NCBI GenBank assembly: GCA_900617975.1
Contig: UZAE01000190.1
Span: 1-31,141 of the forward strand
DNA: 31,141 nt
Source: Rodentolepis nana
Lineage: Eukaryota; Platyhelminthes; Cestoda; Cyclophyllidea; Hymenolepididae
Reading direction: 5' to 3'
The notes below the pieces were generated by a model. That model worked only from the letters and a program-made list of their open reading frames with translations, ran no database searches and had not been told where the DNA came from. Both the position numbers and the translations under genes were made by a program. Below, piece by piece: positions 10,897 through 22,800 of this stretch; within the stretch, counting starts at the first letter, position 1; each line of letters begins with the position of its first letter.

Positions 10897-13800
10897 CTGA
10901 ACAAGAAGCAAGAACGTTGATATAGTACATTGTGTGTGTTACAACCTTAGCCATAACAGGTGCCAAGCTCGTGAAAAAAAATGATCTCCAGAACGAAATC
11001 TGCTTGAACCAAAGGAAAGCTCGAAGCTCCAATTCCCTCTTAGTGAACTCATTCTTAACTACTTCTAACTGTTACCTTTTAGTCGACCAAATTTTCTTAC
11101 TTTGCAGGGCGTAAGGTTCATTCCCCAACCCGGAAGCTGTTCATGGATTCTAGAACGTTGTGTAACATCTGCGCTATATTAGACTTACTCAAATAAATAG
11201 CCACTTATCTTTGGTAAAACTCGATTCATATACATTGATCATTCTCATCAGGTCAGAGGAAAGCTAACTCACACCACAATTTGGATACCACCAACGAGTA
11301 AAGTAAAATCTGTCTGCTGAAACTGTTAAGCAACCACACACTGCTCTGCTTGTCTTTGAGAGAAAGACAAAAAAGGTCACTGGCTCCATGCACTAACTGG
11401 CAAAATTTGTGTGGACACAAGACAAACAGAATATCGGACACATATGAAATGACCAATAAACCGTGTTCATTATGATGAGTTCGCCTTGAATGCACTCTAA
11501 TGTGTTTTTAAAACAACCTTGTTAGTCTTATTCGCTTGCCCCATTTAGGTTCCTCCGGTGTTCAGATGATAAACGGAGGGAGAATAGATTAAGTGTTATC
11601 TTCATTAGCGTGGCCAATGACAAAGAAAATAATTCAGAAAAGAGATTGACGTTATCGATAGGCCTTGATGAGATGATTGAGACCATCAATTTTCTCTTGG
11701 ATGGAACACACTTAGATGCGCAATTAAGTGAAGTTCTTATGAATAACGAAACTCTGTGGCAGATATATACTCATCTCCCTTAAGAATGGACAGTAGTATC
11801 GACAAATTAATGACTACAAAGATTTACAGAGTACTAAGCTACACATCGCGTTCATTCTCAATGAAATGTGTCGAGGGCCTGTCCAACATTGGGCCCACGA
11901 CATTAAGCGCCCGTTGATCGCCTGAACGCTAACAAAAATTTAGTTTCGTAGTCTTTGTGACAATCGTTTAAGTGTCTCTCTGTCAAGAAAAAAAACCCAA
12001 GTAGTATACGCGTAGGCTCCGTTAGTTGGACACTATTAAGGGCCAAAAGATACAATACCTTTACACTACATTAGTTACATTACAACTATGTAACTGTAAT
12101 TAGCCAGAGGCGAACAACTGACTACATTCTTTCAATACAAGGGATGCACCCAAATTAGTTGAGGTAGGGAGGGGGGGGGGAAATCTTCGAAAGCGGCAAT
12201 TACAATTAATTTCCACTTCCCCCTTTCAATCTGATCGCGAGCGTACGCACACATAAAGGAAGCGAGAATTGTTCTCTCTCTCTCTCTCATTTGAAAAGCA
12301 AATGAACTAACATTCCCTCTCCATCTCAACACACACACAAACAAAAAAAGATGCTGGGCTTAATTAAACAGCGTGACACTCAATTGAAGCGTTTTGGCAT
12401 TTTGATTCTGCCATTCAAATACACTGTGGCGCATAATAGTCAGCGCTTATCCGATCCTAGCATTTCGACATTCTTAAGCTTGGTTTATGAAGTATCACAG
12501 TCAACGCCTGTTTCTTTCTTCTAACAGTTTAGAGCTGTTAAATGAGATGCTACTAATAATCATCATTCACAATTTGACCAATTGTCCAATCAATCGTGTT
12601 CTACTGTATCACAAGCGAAGAACCGTTAGCACTAACGAATTCGTCAACATTCTACAGCCAATGATAGCAGAAATCGCAGTGGAAAGTAATATGGGTTTGG
12701 AAGGGGAACTATTTCCCTCGTTTCTATCTTGTGGTCCGAAGTAAAACCGCACAATTATTTAATACAACATTTCAATGTACCCTCAAAGTTAGAGAGTAAA
12801 TTCATGCGGGTCAAAAGATAATTCATGCAAAGCCTTTGTTGAAGTTTACTTAGGGTAATGTCTCAAAGCCGGGGTGCGCGACAGACTTACCTCCACGTGG
12901 TGCACCCTGGGCAACGTATACTCATACGGCCAAAAAGTCTATAAACCGGTAGTTGACTTCTGACTTCAAACTACCATCACCCCACTGTATGCCATACTCG
13001 ATTACTTTCACAGCACTCACCTCATCTTTTTTACCTTCGTGTATGTCTTTTTTACATCTCTGAACCTCTCTTCTGCTCCCCCTCTCGACTTTTATCCACT
13101 TTGATGTTTCTTTCCCTCTGTGAAGCCCGAAGTCAACTAAGGGGCTAATGATAACCATCAAAACGCTTGCCATTTGATATAAATAAATGTCTCAAAGCCA
13201 CAGCATCTTAGTACATTCAAAAATCCCTGATTTCACAACCAAACAAGTTATGGTGAATCTTCAAACACAACAATTGTTATATAAAACCCGTCATCACGTA
13301 GAAGACTTTGTCGATTTAATGAGTTACAAACGATAGCGATTGAGAAGCAGTCAAGGATGCAGGTGGCATTCTGTATGGAAGTAAAAAGGACACACTCACC
13401 CTGACGGAAGGATAGTTCATCAGACTCCACCCCCACATAATCGTAGAGTGCTCGGATAGGTACTCCCGGTCTTCCATCATCAATGAGGTCCGGATAGGGA
13501 GCAACATTTTCAGTCAACGTCGATGGTTGCTGCGCAACTCCACTCATACTTCCGCCATTTAGAGAAGTGGTGTAGGCACTAGATAAGGGAAACATCAATC
13601 AGAATAGATTGAGAGATTGAATAGGAGATTGGAGAAAGCTGATCAAACTGACACATGGCATGCATGTGGATATAGGAATCAAGGTGGATGGGTGGGGGTT
13701 GGGGGGAGTTGGGAGAATCAAGTTTTGAAATAATCAGGAAGAATGCATTTCTACATAAAATCATGCTAATTATCCACAAGCCTCCGGTAAAACTCCCCAA

Positions 13801-16800
13801 GGTGAACTTCGACACTTGAGATGAAAATGTACTTCAGAGAATCTAAATTTGAAGCAGTTCAGCTCATTAGTACCACAAAAGCCGATGGAATTCGACAAAA
13901 GGTATGGATATATTTCTTTCCTTTGGGGACCGTTTAGACTAAAGGGCATATCGATTATCCAAAGTACAGTCAATGAACATGTTGTGAATAGGCTTAATGA
14001 TCGTGGAAGACAGAAAAAGAACTGGCCTCTAGAATAAAGTATATCTGCGCATTCGAATTTTCGATAGGAAGGCCAAATAAACTATTGATTCCAGTTGGGA
14101 AGGTAGACTGAAGCTCTCCACACCATTGACTTGCCTCGTTTTATTTATAGCATTAGATATTAGTGTGTTCAGTTTCAAGCTTTATTTAATAGGTACAACA
14201 GTGCCAAATTAAAACGGTGCAGTGCCAATCAATCAGAAATGCACTAGTTACTCATTATTAGGTGTTTTCTCATTTGCCCACACAGGAGTATCTTCTGAAC
14301 CAATACTACTAGGACTTCGCAAACGCCTCATAACTGCAGCAATCGAAGAAGCAGCCTCCATTGGGCGATTTTCAACTTCTGTTGGTACAATTAGTCGTTC
14401 TTCCGCTCTACAACCCATCTTTTCAATATCGGAAGTTTGGGGTTCAGGGGATTGAGCAGGTATTTCAGTAGCAGTGGGAGAATCAAGATTTGTGAATTGG
14501 ACTTCTGCGAAGTTAGTGTGGTTGCAAGCACTTCTCATATGAGAATTAAACGACGGATATGAGAGAGGGAGGGAAATTAATAGGAGAGAGAGGAAGAGAT
14601 AGAGAACAGTGTTAGTATATATGACGCAAATGCCCACCTTAGGGTTAAGGGAAAAATTCTAGGCAAGCCAAAGGCTTCCAGTTGAACATGAGCAGAAAAC
14701 CGACCTCTTTAATAAATGTTTCTAAGCTCGAAGCCGTGTTAGTATTGTGAGGTTTCTGGGTGGCAGGCAAAGTGTATTTGAGCGCACTGAAGCAAATTCT
14801 CATGGCAACCAATAGGAATTCTCTCGCTGTACCGTACTTAAAAAGTGTAAACCTCCGTCACGCACGTTCCCGTTACGCTAGCCCCTGGCGGCTTTAATAA
14901 GACGTTGGCTGAAAATTCCACTTTCAATGAAAAGAGCTTTTAATGGGATTTGGGATGTCACAATCGATTTTTTAAAATAACACCTTAATGCTACAACACA
15001 TCAAGTGAGTGAAAGAAATTGAGGCAAACCGGTTGGATGTATATTGGGTTGGTAAATGGCAGTGTTTTCTAAGGGCTCTCTAAGGAACTACCAATTTACC
15101 TTTCATCCCAGAACAACACTGGTACACAATGGGTAAAGTGGTTAATTATAGTTGAAATAAGTGAAATCATCGTGAACACAAATAAGATTTAAAGCTGAAA
15201 GCTAAAACTCCACTTAGAAGAAAGAGCAAGAAAATGACAGAAGTCTTGTCGTTATTTTTTTTCTTTCAAAGTGAAATGCGAAAAAAACACTTTCATTCAG
15301 ACGAACAATGAAGACAGCTCGGCAATTGTAACACAAAGGAATCCTTCACAAAATATTGGAATTCTACCCTGCAGAAATAGGATACCGTTACACAGTTATC
15401 GGAGCTACGAAATATTTCATTGAATAGAAGCACTCTATTTAATTTCAATTTCACTTAATACTTTATGGAAGTAAGTGCACTTTCCTCTTCACCCTCAGTC
15501 CTCACAAATTGATAAGTTTTATGGCTATAATATATTTTTTCTTGCTTTATCCCAGACAAAAGCAGTGGCAGAGTTTGCTAATTCATGATTAAGAAACCAC
15601 GATTTGGTCTCTTTGTGGGAGGCGCCAGTTATAAACCATTCTAATCACTTAATGCACATATAAAAGGACTTTGAACCAAACATATCGAAAAGACTCATCA
15701 ACACATGAGCGCATTCCATTAGTGTCTCATTTTAAATTCTAACGAGATGATGCTCGATCGGCATTACTATTTGGCAATTGCAGAGAATAAGGGATGATCC
15801 CATGTAAATTAACTCAAGTGCGAAGAGTGGAAACCCATTGTAACAAGGGTGAAACCTGCGGTGTGAGAGATCAAAAGGAGGCTTTAAGGCAAATATGTGC
15901 ACCAATTGAGGTAAAAATAGATTTCGTGCTGAAATGACGAGAAAAACACTCATGCAAAATAAAAATAATACGCCTTTGCACATAAGAGATGAAACTACTC
16001 CTAATAAAAAATCTTCAAATAAAATAATATCCATTTACATAAATTTTAGCAGTGAAACAAACAATTAGGACAACTCATAAATTATAATGCGATGACATTC
16101 ATAAAAGATTTGGATGCTGTCTTAACCCAATATGAGTGGATGGGTCAATAAGTCCAAAGACAAACTACATAATTTAGTTATTGAACATAGCCCCCCCCCC
16201 CTGCTGTCTACAGGCAAATGGAGGACAACAGAGAAAAGGCAAGTTGGTGATAAAATGGTGGCTCACATACGAGGATGAGTCAAAACGTTCTCAGACAAAT
16301 TCCGTAACTCACTTATTTAACAAGTGATTACAGTCATTTTTCTGTACAGGCTCCATTGTTGTCAATACTCTTTTCTGTGACCTATATTTCCACCTGTAAA
16401 TCCCCCCCCCCATGGCAGAATTTTGGGGGCTCCCCCTGGTTCCACTAAATTACATACCTTTCCGTTTCATCTAAAGAAGTGAATTGGGTGTCTCTAAGGC
16501 GTTCTTTCACTGTTGGAAACAAAAGTCTGAGGGGGTTAGGTCTGCACTATAAGGAGGATGTGGAAGCGTATCCCATCGAAATTCGTCCAGCAGGGCCCTG
16601 ACAGCTCTTGAAGAATGTAGAGACATTGTCCTGATGAAAAATTTGTCTGTGCAGTTTCCGCACAGCTTTTTGGCGAGAGATGTCTTCAACTTCCACAAAA
16701 CGCCGTCATAATAACTTGAAGTGACCGTTTCTGTCAATACCACTCTTTTGAATCTCAAAAAACATGGCCATGACCTTCTTAACGAATCGTTCAGCTTTGA

Positions 16801-19800
16801 ACTCGACGGGCCCAGAAGGTCACTTTGGGTATCACTCTTTTGATTAAATTTTTTTCGGCATCGAATTGGTAGGACCAGGTTTCACCTCCGAGAGTATAAT
16901 GCTCAGAAAATTGTTATCGCTTCCATCTTTACCAAAGTTGTTAAAGAAAGTACAGGTGTTCGGAACATTGTTCCTGAAACGCCTTTGGAAAACAGATGGC
17001 CCACCTAAAGCATGCTTAAGGCAAAATTTTCTGTGAGAAGTGAAAATGCTGATCCGTGTGCGATCCCTATTTCATTTGCAATTTCTTCAATGGCAACTCG
17101 TCCATCTCATTCATGCATTGAGTTCTGCACAAGAGAGATGCTTTCTTGATTTCTTGCTGTGGTGAGTCTTCCTCCGCAGGAGTTATTATCAAGTTACACT
17201 TTTGTTTCATTAAAGAGTTTAATCCTACCATAAAACCTACTGTGAAGGTTGTAAGATCTTTACAGGTTTCCAAGTTAGTTTAGCTCTAAAGTTTTATGTT
17301 AGCTCTGAACTCGGAATTTGACATTTGGAGGATCGAAAATTGCTAGCTACTTTGAAATGCATCTTGTCTTGATCCTGATGTTACATAGAATGAATGGACA
17401 ACTATATGTTGAGAGGCTTGAACTTGTGAATCTTTGTTCTATTCAAAATTATGGCATTTGTCTGAGAACTTGTTGACGTACCCTGGTAATCCACTTCCCT
17501 AAAAGTAAGTAGAAGGTTACCGTCACCAGTAAAGAACTCATCAGGTTGTAGAAGGTGAAATCAACATCAAGACACCAATGGCATCTTTTGATATCCCTGG
17601 GTTAGCTGGGGTTGTGAATATGGGAGATTTTAACGTGATAGTTTACGGTTTATGATCCTAATCGAGTATATTATATTCCATTAGAGTTGATATTTACATA
17701 ATCGAAGAGATTTAGGATACGGAGAAATCAGAGCTAAGAGAGTAGCGATTTAGAGTTGAAAAACTAAAAGAGTTACGGTACTCGAAAATACCTCAATCGA
17801 TGTAAAAATAACAAGCTATACCATCACCACACATCAAATCAGAAAATCAATCTTAATTGTAGTAACAACGGAAATACAGACAACAAAGATGAAGATGACG
17901 ATATCACAGAACGACGGCCGAAGAAGAATAAATGAAACCCACCTCACCGACATGGTATCAATTCCATGATCATTGGTTTCTCCAGTGGTGTAATCATCGC
18001 TATATATGTATAAGAGTAAAACAATAACAGTAATGGTCAAACTCATTTACCGGTAAGACCTCAAGCCCACTAAGCAATGTGTTAAAGAGGCACTTAACGT
18101 TGGGTGAAGTACCTTAAAGTCAACCGTTTGAGCAACCCCTCTTGTAGCAATTTCAGTGGATCCGCATCGAACTCAAGATATTAACTAATAGATAAGCATA
18201 TCGACCACTAAAACATCATGAAGCCACACCGATTGAGTATGGCGATTAATTAGCTAATATTTTAGCCAGTGTGGTTGGTTACTGAGAATAAGAGCCCGAA
18301 TGAATTTTGACTCCAGACCTCTACAGCAACAACATACAAGAAAAGCGTATTATCCAAGTCAACTTACGCAGCAAAACCTATATCAGGAGCTACAGCATTG
18401 GTTTGGCGATCTGGTGAAGAGATTGACTTCATACTGGTCAGTGTTATACCACTGCTACTATCGGCAACGGCTGATTTACCTTTCTTGCCCAGAGCGCACA
18501 ATTCGGGACTATATTCCTGGGAGAAAGGGGAAAGGAAAGAGTGTCAGATCTAAGGTAAAGGGGAGGGAAGGCCTCAAAGCTTTTACGTCTATTAATAATG
18601 CACATGGTGTTCCCAAAAAAAGAAAGATTGGGTTTGTGTGATTTGCATTCTCTCCATCTTGCTCCAATCCAAATAACATTCTTCTGCGTTTTCAAATGAT
18701 CTTCTGAGGAGACCCGCACACTGATTGCAAAGAAATTCGGATAATCGGTTTTCAACCACTCTTCTAGTTTATAAGACTTCAAGCACTAGAAATGAAGCAC
18801 CAAAGTACTTATTGGCAGGGGGTGCTCGAGGAACAATGGTCCCTTCGAAGATGAAAGAATTCTCTGAATATTCGCATAAATTTGGCAACCTTGTAATCCA
18901 ATTCGTTGATTGAATCCCACTAAACCAGAGACTTACACTGGCGTTGTTGACTATCTTGGGTGATTCGTAACAAGTTTTAACGATTCATAACAATTGTGAA
19001 CAGGTCGTTATCTTCTATTACCACCAAATACAGTAAAGCCATTAGACATAACGATCCTGGGCTAATAAGAAGAATTCAAACTGAAGATTATTCAATTTGG
19101 CACTATTAACATGGTTAGCCTTCCCCATTACATCATTAATTATATATTAGAATAAATAGTCATTTCATTTATCCCATTAATAACGAAAACCTGCAGCTTT
19201 AGAAAGTCTATCATTATATTAAAAACTATTGTTTTTAAGGTTAACGAGATAGCAACATAAATGAGTAGAAACACAAATACACCCTACGATGTGTACTTTT
19301 TTGGCAAAAGAATCGACAAAATCCAGTTACCGGGGATGGGGTGGGGGGTTGCAAAGACGAACAGACACTTCCTGGGCAACACTGAATGCACTTGGCTTTA
19401 TAAAAAGATGGTGAAACCTCCTCCTTAACAGAATCGAGTTATAACAGTGATGAAACAAATCAACTATATGTGTAAGCAATTGATTGCTCTATGAGTGGTC
19501 ATATGACATCTTTAATAGTGCAGTGTGTTCATTTAGGAAACCTGTACACTATATGGATAGGCGATCTACTTCAACCTATTTTCCCCCGTAGTGTACCTAT
19601 GGCATTCCGAAACCAGTTCGCTTAGGCATTTTCCAGTCCAAATATATAGTTGTTTTTCAAGGCACATAACTAAAGTTACTGCCACTGTTCCACTGTTCCT
19701 AAATAACTACCATTGATCATTAGCCTATTTGATTTCTATAATATAGTGTGAGGCCAAAAATAGAATAATTTGTTTACTTAAGATTGGCATATTCGCGGTC

Positions 19801-22800
19801 TACCTATGTCACAAGCGTCGGAACTGAATATTTAAACCTATCATAGGCTTAGAACTTACTAAGCCCACTAGACTTGGAGTAGAGAGGTACCCTGGAGTCA
19901 CTTTGTTGAGAACGTTGGATTCATCTACTCCGCCTCTCAACCAAAATTAACCCTTAGAGTGCACCATTTTCGCATTACTGATTGTGCACTAATGAGCAGA
20001 GGTGCATATTTACCCTAAAATAGATCTTTTTTGATTCCTTACTTTGCTAGACATAATTTGATCCAGATGGTGCAAAGACGTTTAAAGTAACTTCACAAAA
20101 ATAGGACGCTTTGGCATGCAATTATCTAGTGTTCGCATTCTCCTTTCCAGGAAAACCTAGATCCGTTATTAAGGGCCATTACCAATAGCCAAATAATTCG
20201 AGGCTAAATTAGCCCTGCACATAGCTATTGCTCATTGGTTGCACAAAATCCTAACGATATGATACGATAAATGATCATGTCTTGAGACCAAAATTTAGAA
20301 CCTACCTATAAGACAGAGAAATGTAAGTCATTTGCAGTTTCAATGGGAAAAACACACATAGGCATGAATTAAATCAATACGGGAAGAGGACTGAACGGAG
20401 ATTCTTAATGATTAGGAATAGTTTAAAGGAAAATAGGTTTCCCAACTATGAAACCGCATATTCTGAATTTGATTACATAGGCAGGCGAGATATAGAACAC
20501 GAAATAGTAACCATGAAGATTGGGTGAGACTTCTAGTAATTACCACGCTACTCCTTTCCATCTTCTAAGAAAGCGTAGTGAGTCTCAAATTCGAGAAAGG
20601 CCACGTAAATATAGGTCAAGTAGGTTCGGAAATACAGATTAATAATTAAGCTGTGCGGTAAAAGCTATGGTGAAAAACAAATAAAAAATGCGATTCAGTT
20701 CAAAGAATACAGGCGTAGGAAGAGCAGAGTAGAAACACGATCTGGTATAGGTTAGATGAACAATAGTCGCGACTACATTCAACGTGTAGAAGCTAACACG
20801 TAATAACAGACTACTAGTGTTGAAGATCATCATCCACACATCAAAAAGAGGGCAAATCCATATATATCGAAAGATAATGGTAATGATACCAATAAGGATG
20901 GCACAAAGATTGACTTTATTCACAATATAATGGCAACTAAGAGTCACATCAGGATCAGTGTTACAAAGGTGGAGGGTTCGACACTTGTCCGCGGACATTC
21001 AGTGAGAGAATAGCCAATAGTACAGGCAGTGTTGGAACACAGTGACTTGAGCATAACTTAGCGATGATGAAGTTCTAAATATATTGCCCTAGTTACAGAG
21101 GGGCAACCAAGAGACTTCAGGGTGTTCTCTCTTTATCCCAGAAAATGCACACTTGGTAAAATCAGAAGTCATGAGATCGCCGCCCAATCTAGTGATGCGG
21201 ATAACTAACCATGGTGGCGGTCAATTATGGTTAATAAAAGGAGGCAGGGAGTTTGAGTTTCCATAAATGACGCTTCAAGATATTCTTCATCTACCCAAAA
21301 TACTTTGCTCAGTGAACTCAAGAAATACCACCATAATAAATTGCTAAAGATTTTGAAGGAAGGCTCGAATTAAAATCAGATCGAAGTTAGGAAAAAACAC
21401 CTCATTCTTCAGATGTCCGCTTACCCCCTAGGCATCATACAACTGAGAGCTGGATTGTGAAATATTTTGTCATGAAGAAGCAAGAGAAATCAAGTGTTCA
21501 ACTAGTGAAACTCGGGACATTTCATCCCCAAAATTGCCTTTAAGAGATCATTCTCCAACAGAGACGAGCTGCTTAATTCATCAGAAGATGTTGAGGGAAA
21601 ACAAAACATGTGCTAACTATAACTTGAGATTACTAGAATAGTATGTAAACTTACACATTTTCATGTTCAAAGTGTACAAACGCACACACACACACACATC
21701 AACTGATCACTTTCCACTTGCACATGAACCTTTAGTAGTAAAAATAACTACTACACTGCAACCTAATTACAACGACCTGTGGCAGACCCACTTCTCTGCA
21801 CAAAGTCATAAATTCAGTGGCGATCAGTGCACACAACTAATGACCAAACCTAATCGAAATGCTATCTCCCAACTAAATTAGGGTTTGGCGATAAGGCCTC
21901 TCTATCGCAGGATAGAAGATGATTTTTTTGGCTTACCTGGAAAGTGGGGAAATTGGTAGGCATATCCGCTCCATACATGAGGGACCACTTTTTTAGATCC
22001 GCATCTACATCCACCTTGGAAATTGTATTCTTCATTTCAGCGAAGATGCTTGGAAGGCTAAAAGAAAAATTGGACAAATATACGATATGGAGTTGTAATG
22101 CGCTATGGTGAGGATCATGCAAAACCTCCTACTTCATCAAGTGCGAATTCACGAGAGAGGTATTAAGTGGGGGGGGGGGGGGGGGGGGTAATTATAAGTG
22201 GCACTTTAACGCAGCCTCTTGAAAACACTGTTGAATCACAGTACAGGTCGAGGGCGATTAGAAAGAGCTGAATGCAAATTGATTCAGTGCAAAATCTTGC
22301 AGGAGTAGCAACCAAGTAAATTTCTCCTCACTGCATTGGCGACTATAGTAAACCCAAAGGGGCAATAACAATGCACCCAATTTAACGAAAATTATTAGTT
22401 AAATAGACTGGCAATCATTACAGGAATAATGGCCATCCAATGGGTGGCGTATTCAAGGATAAAGAAATTTGGAAGTATTCGAGATCCAAAGCAATTTGCC
22501 TGAACTAAAGCAATTCAACTATGGTGATACCCCATCTAAAGTTAATAAATTCGACGAAATGCATATAAAATGAATGAATTGTCAAGTTAATTATGGGGTG
22601 TGACATTCTTAAGAAAGTTTTAATTAAGTCTTGTATATTGGCATTAGAAAAAAACTACCAAAGGAATATTTTTGATAAATTTACATCATGAAAATCGCTA
22701 TAAAACATGCTAAAACAGATTTGGACAATCCACTCTATTTCAAAATACACCAAGCTTTGTAGCCCATACATATTTTTGCCGTTTAAGTTACACGAAATAT

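Noticed and set aside
12922..13173. 83-residue minus-strand frame inside retroposon copy D.
   Set aside because: Other copies carry stops in the same frame (for example TGA within AAGTGAGAAG), so the element is non-coding.
18300..18641. Plus-strand 113-residue frame rich in Gln and Lys.
   Set aside because: It lies antisense across PACSIN exon 8, whose splice sites and phase are convincing; no independent support.
18725..18782. Minus-strand peptide [11 protein letters not shown], resembling the E-E-W that follows the F-BAR in vertebrate PACSINs.
   Set aside because: No acceptor puts it in phase with exon 7, while the exon at 18516 has a strong acceptor and the correct phase.
20960..20985. 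GGGTTCGACAC, similar to a tRNA B box.
   Set aside because: No matching A box or cloverleaf could be built around it.
20639..20998. Minus-strand 119-residue hydrophobic frame in a PACSIN intron, resembling a multi-pass membrane protein.
   Set aside because: No family motif, no splice or promoter context, and AT-rich sequence gives Phe/Leu/Ile-rich frames by chance.
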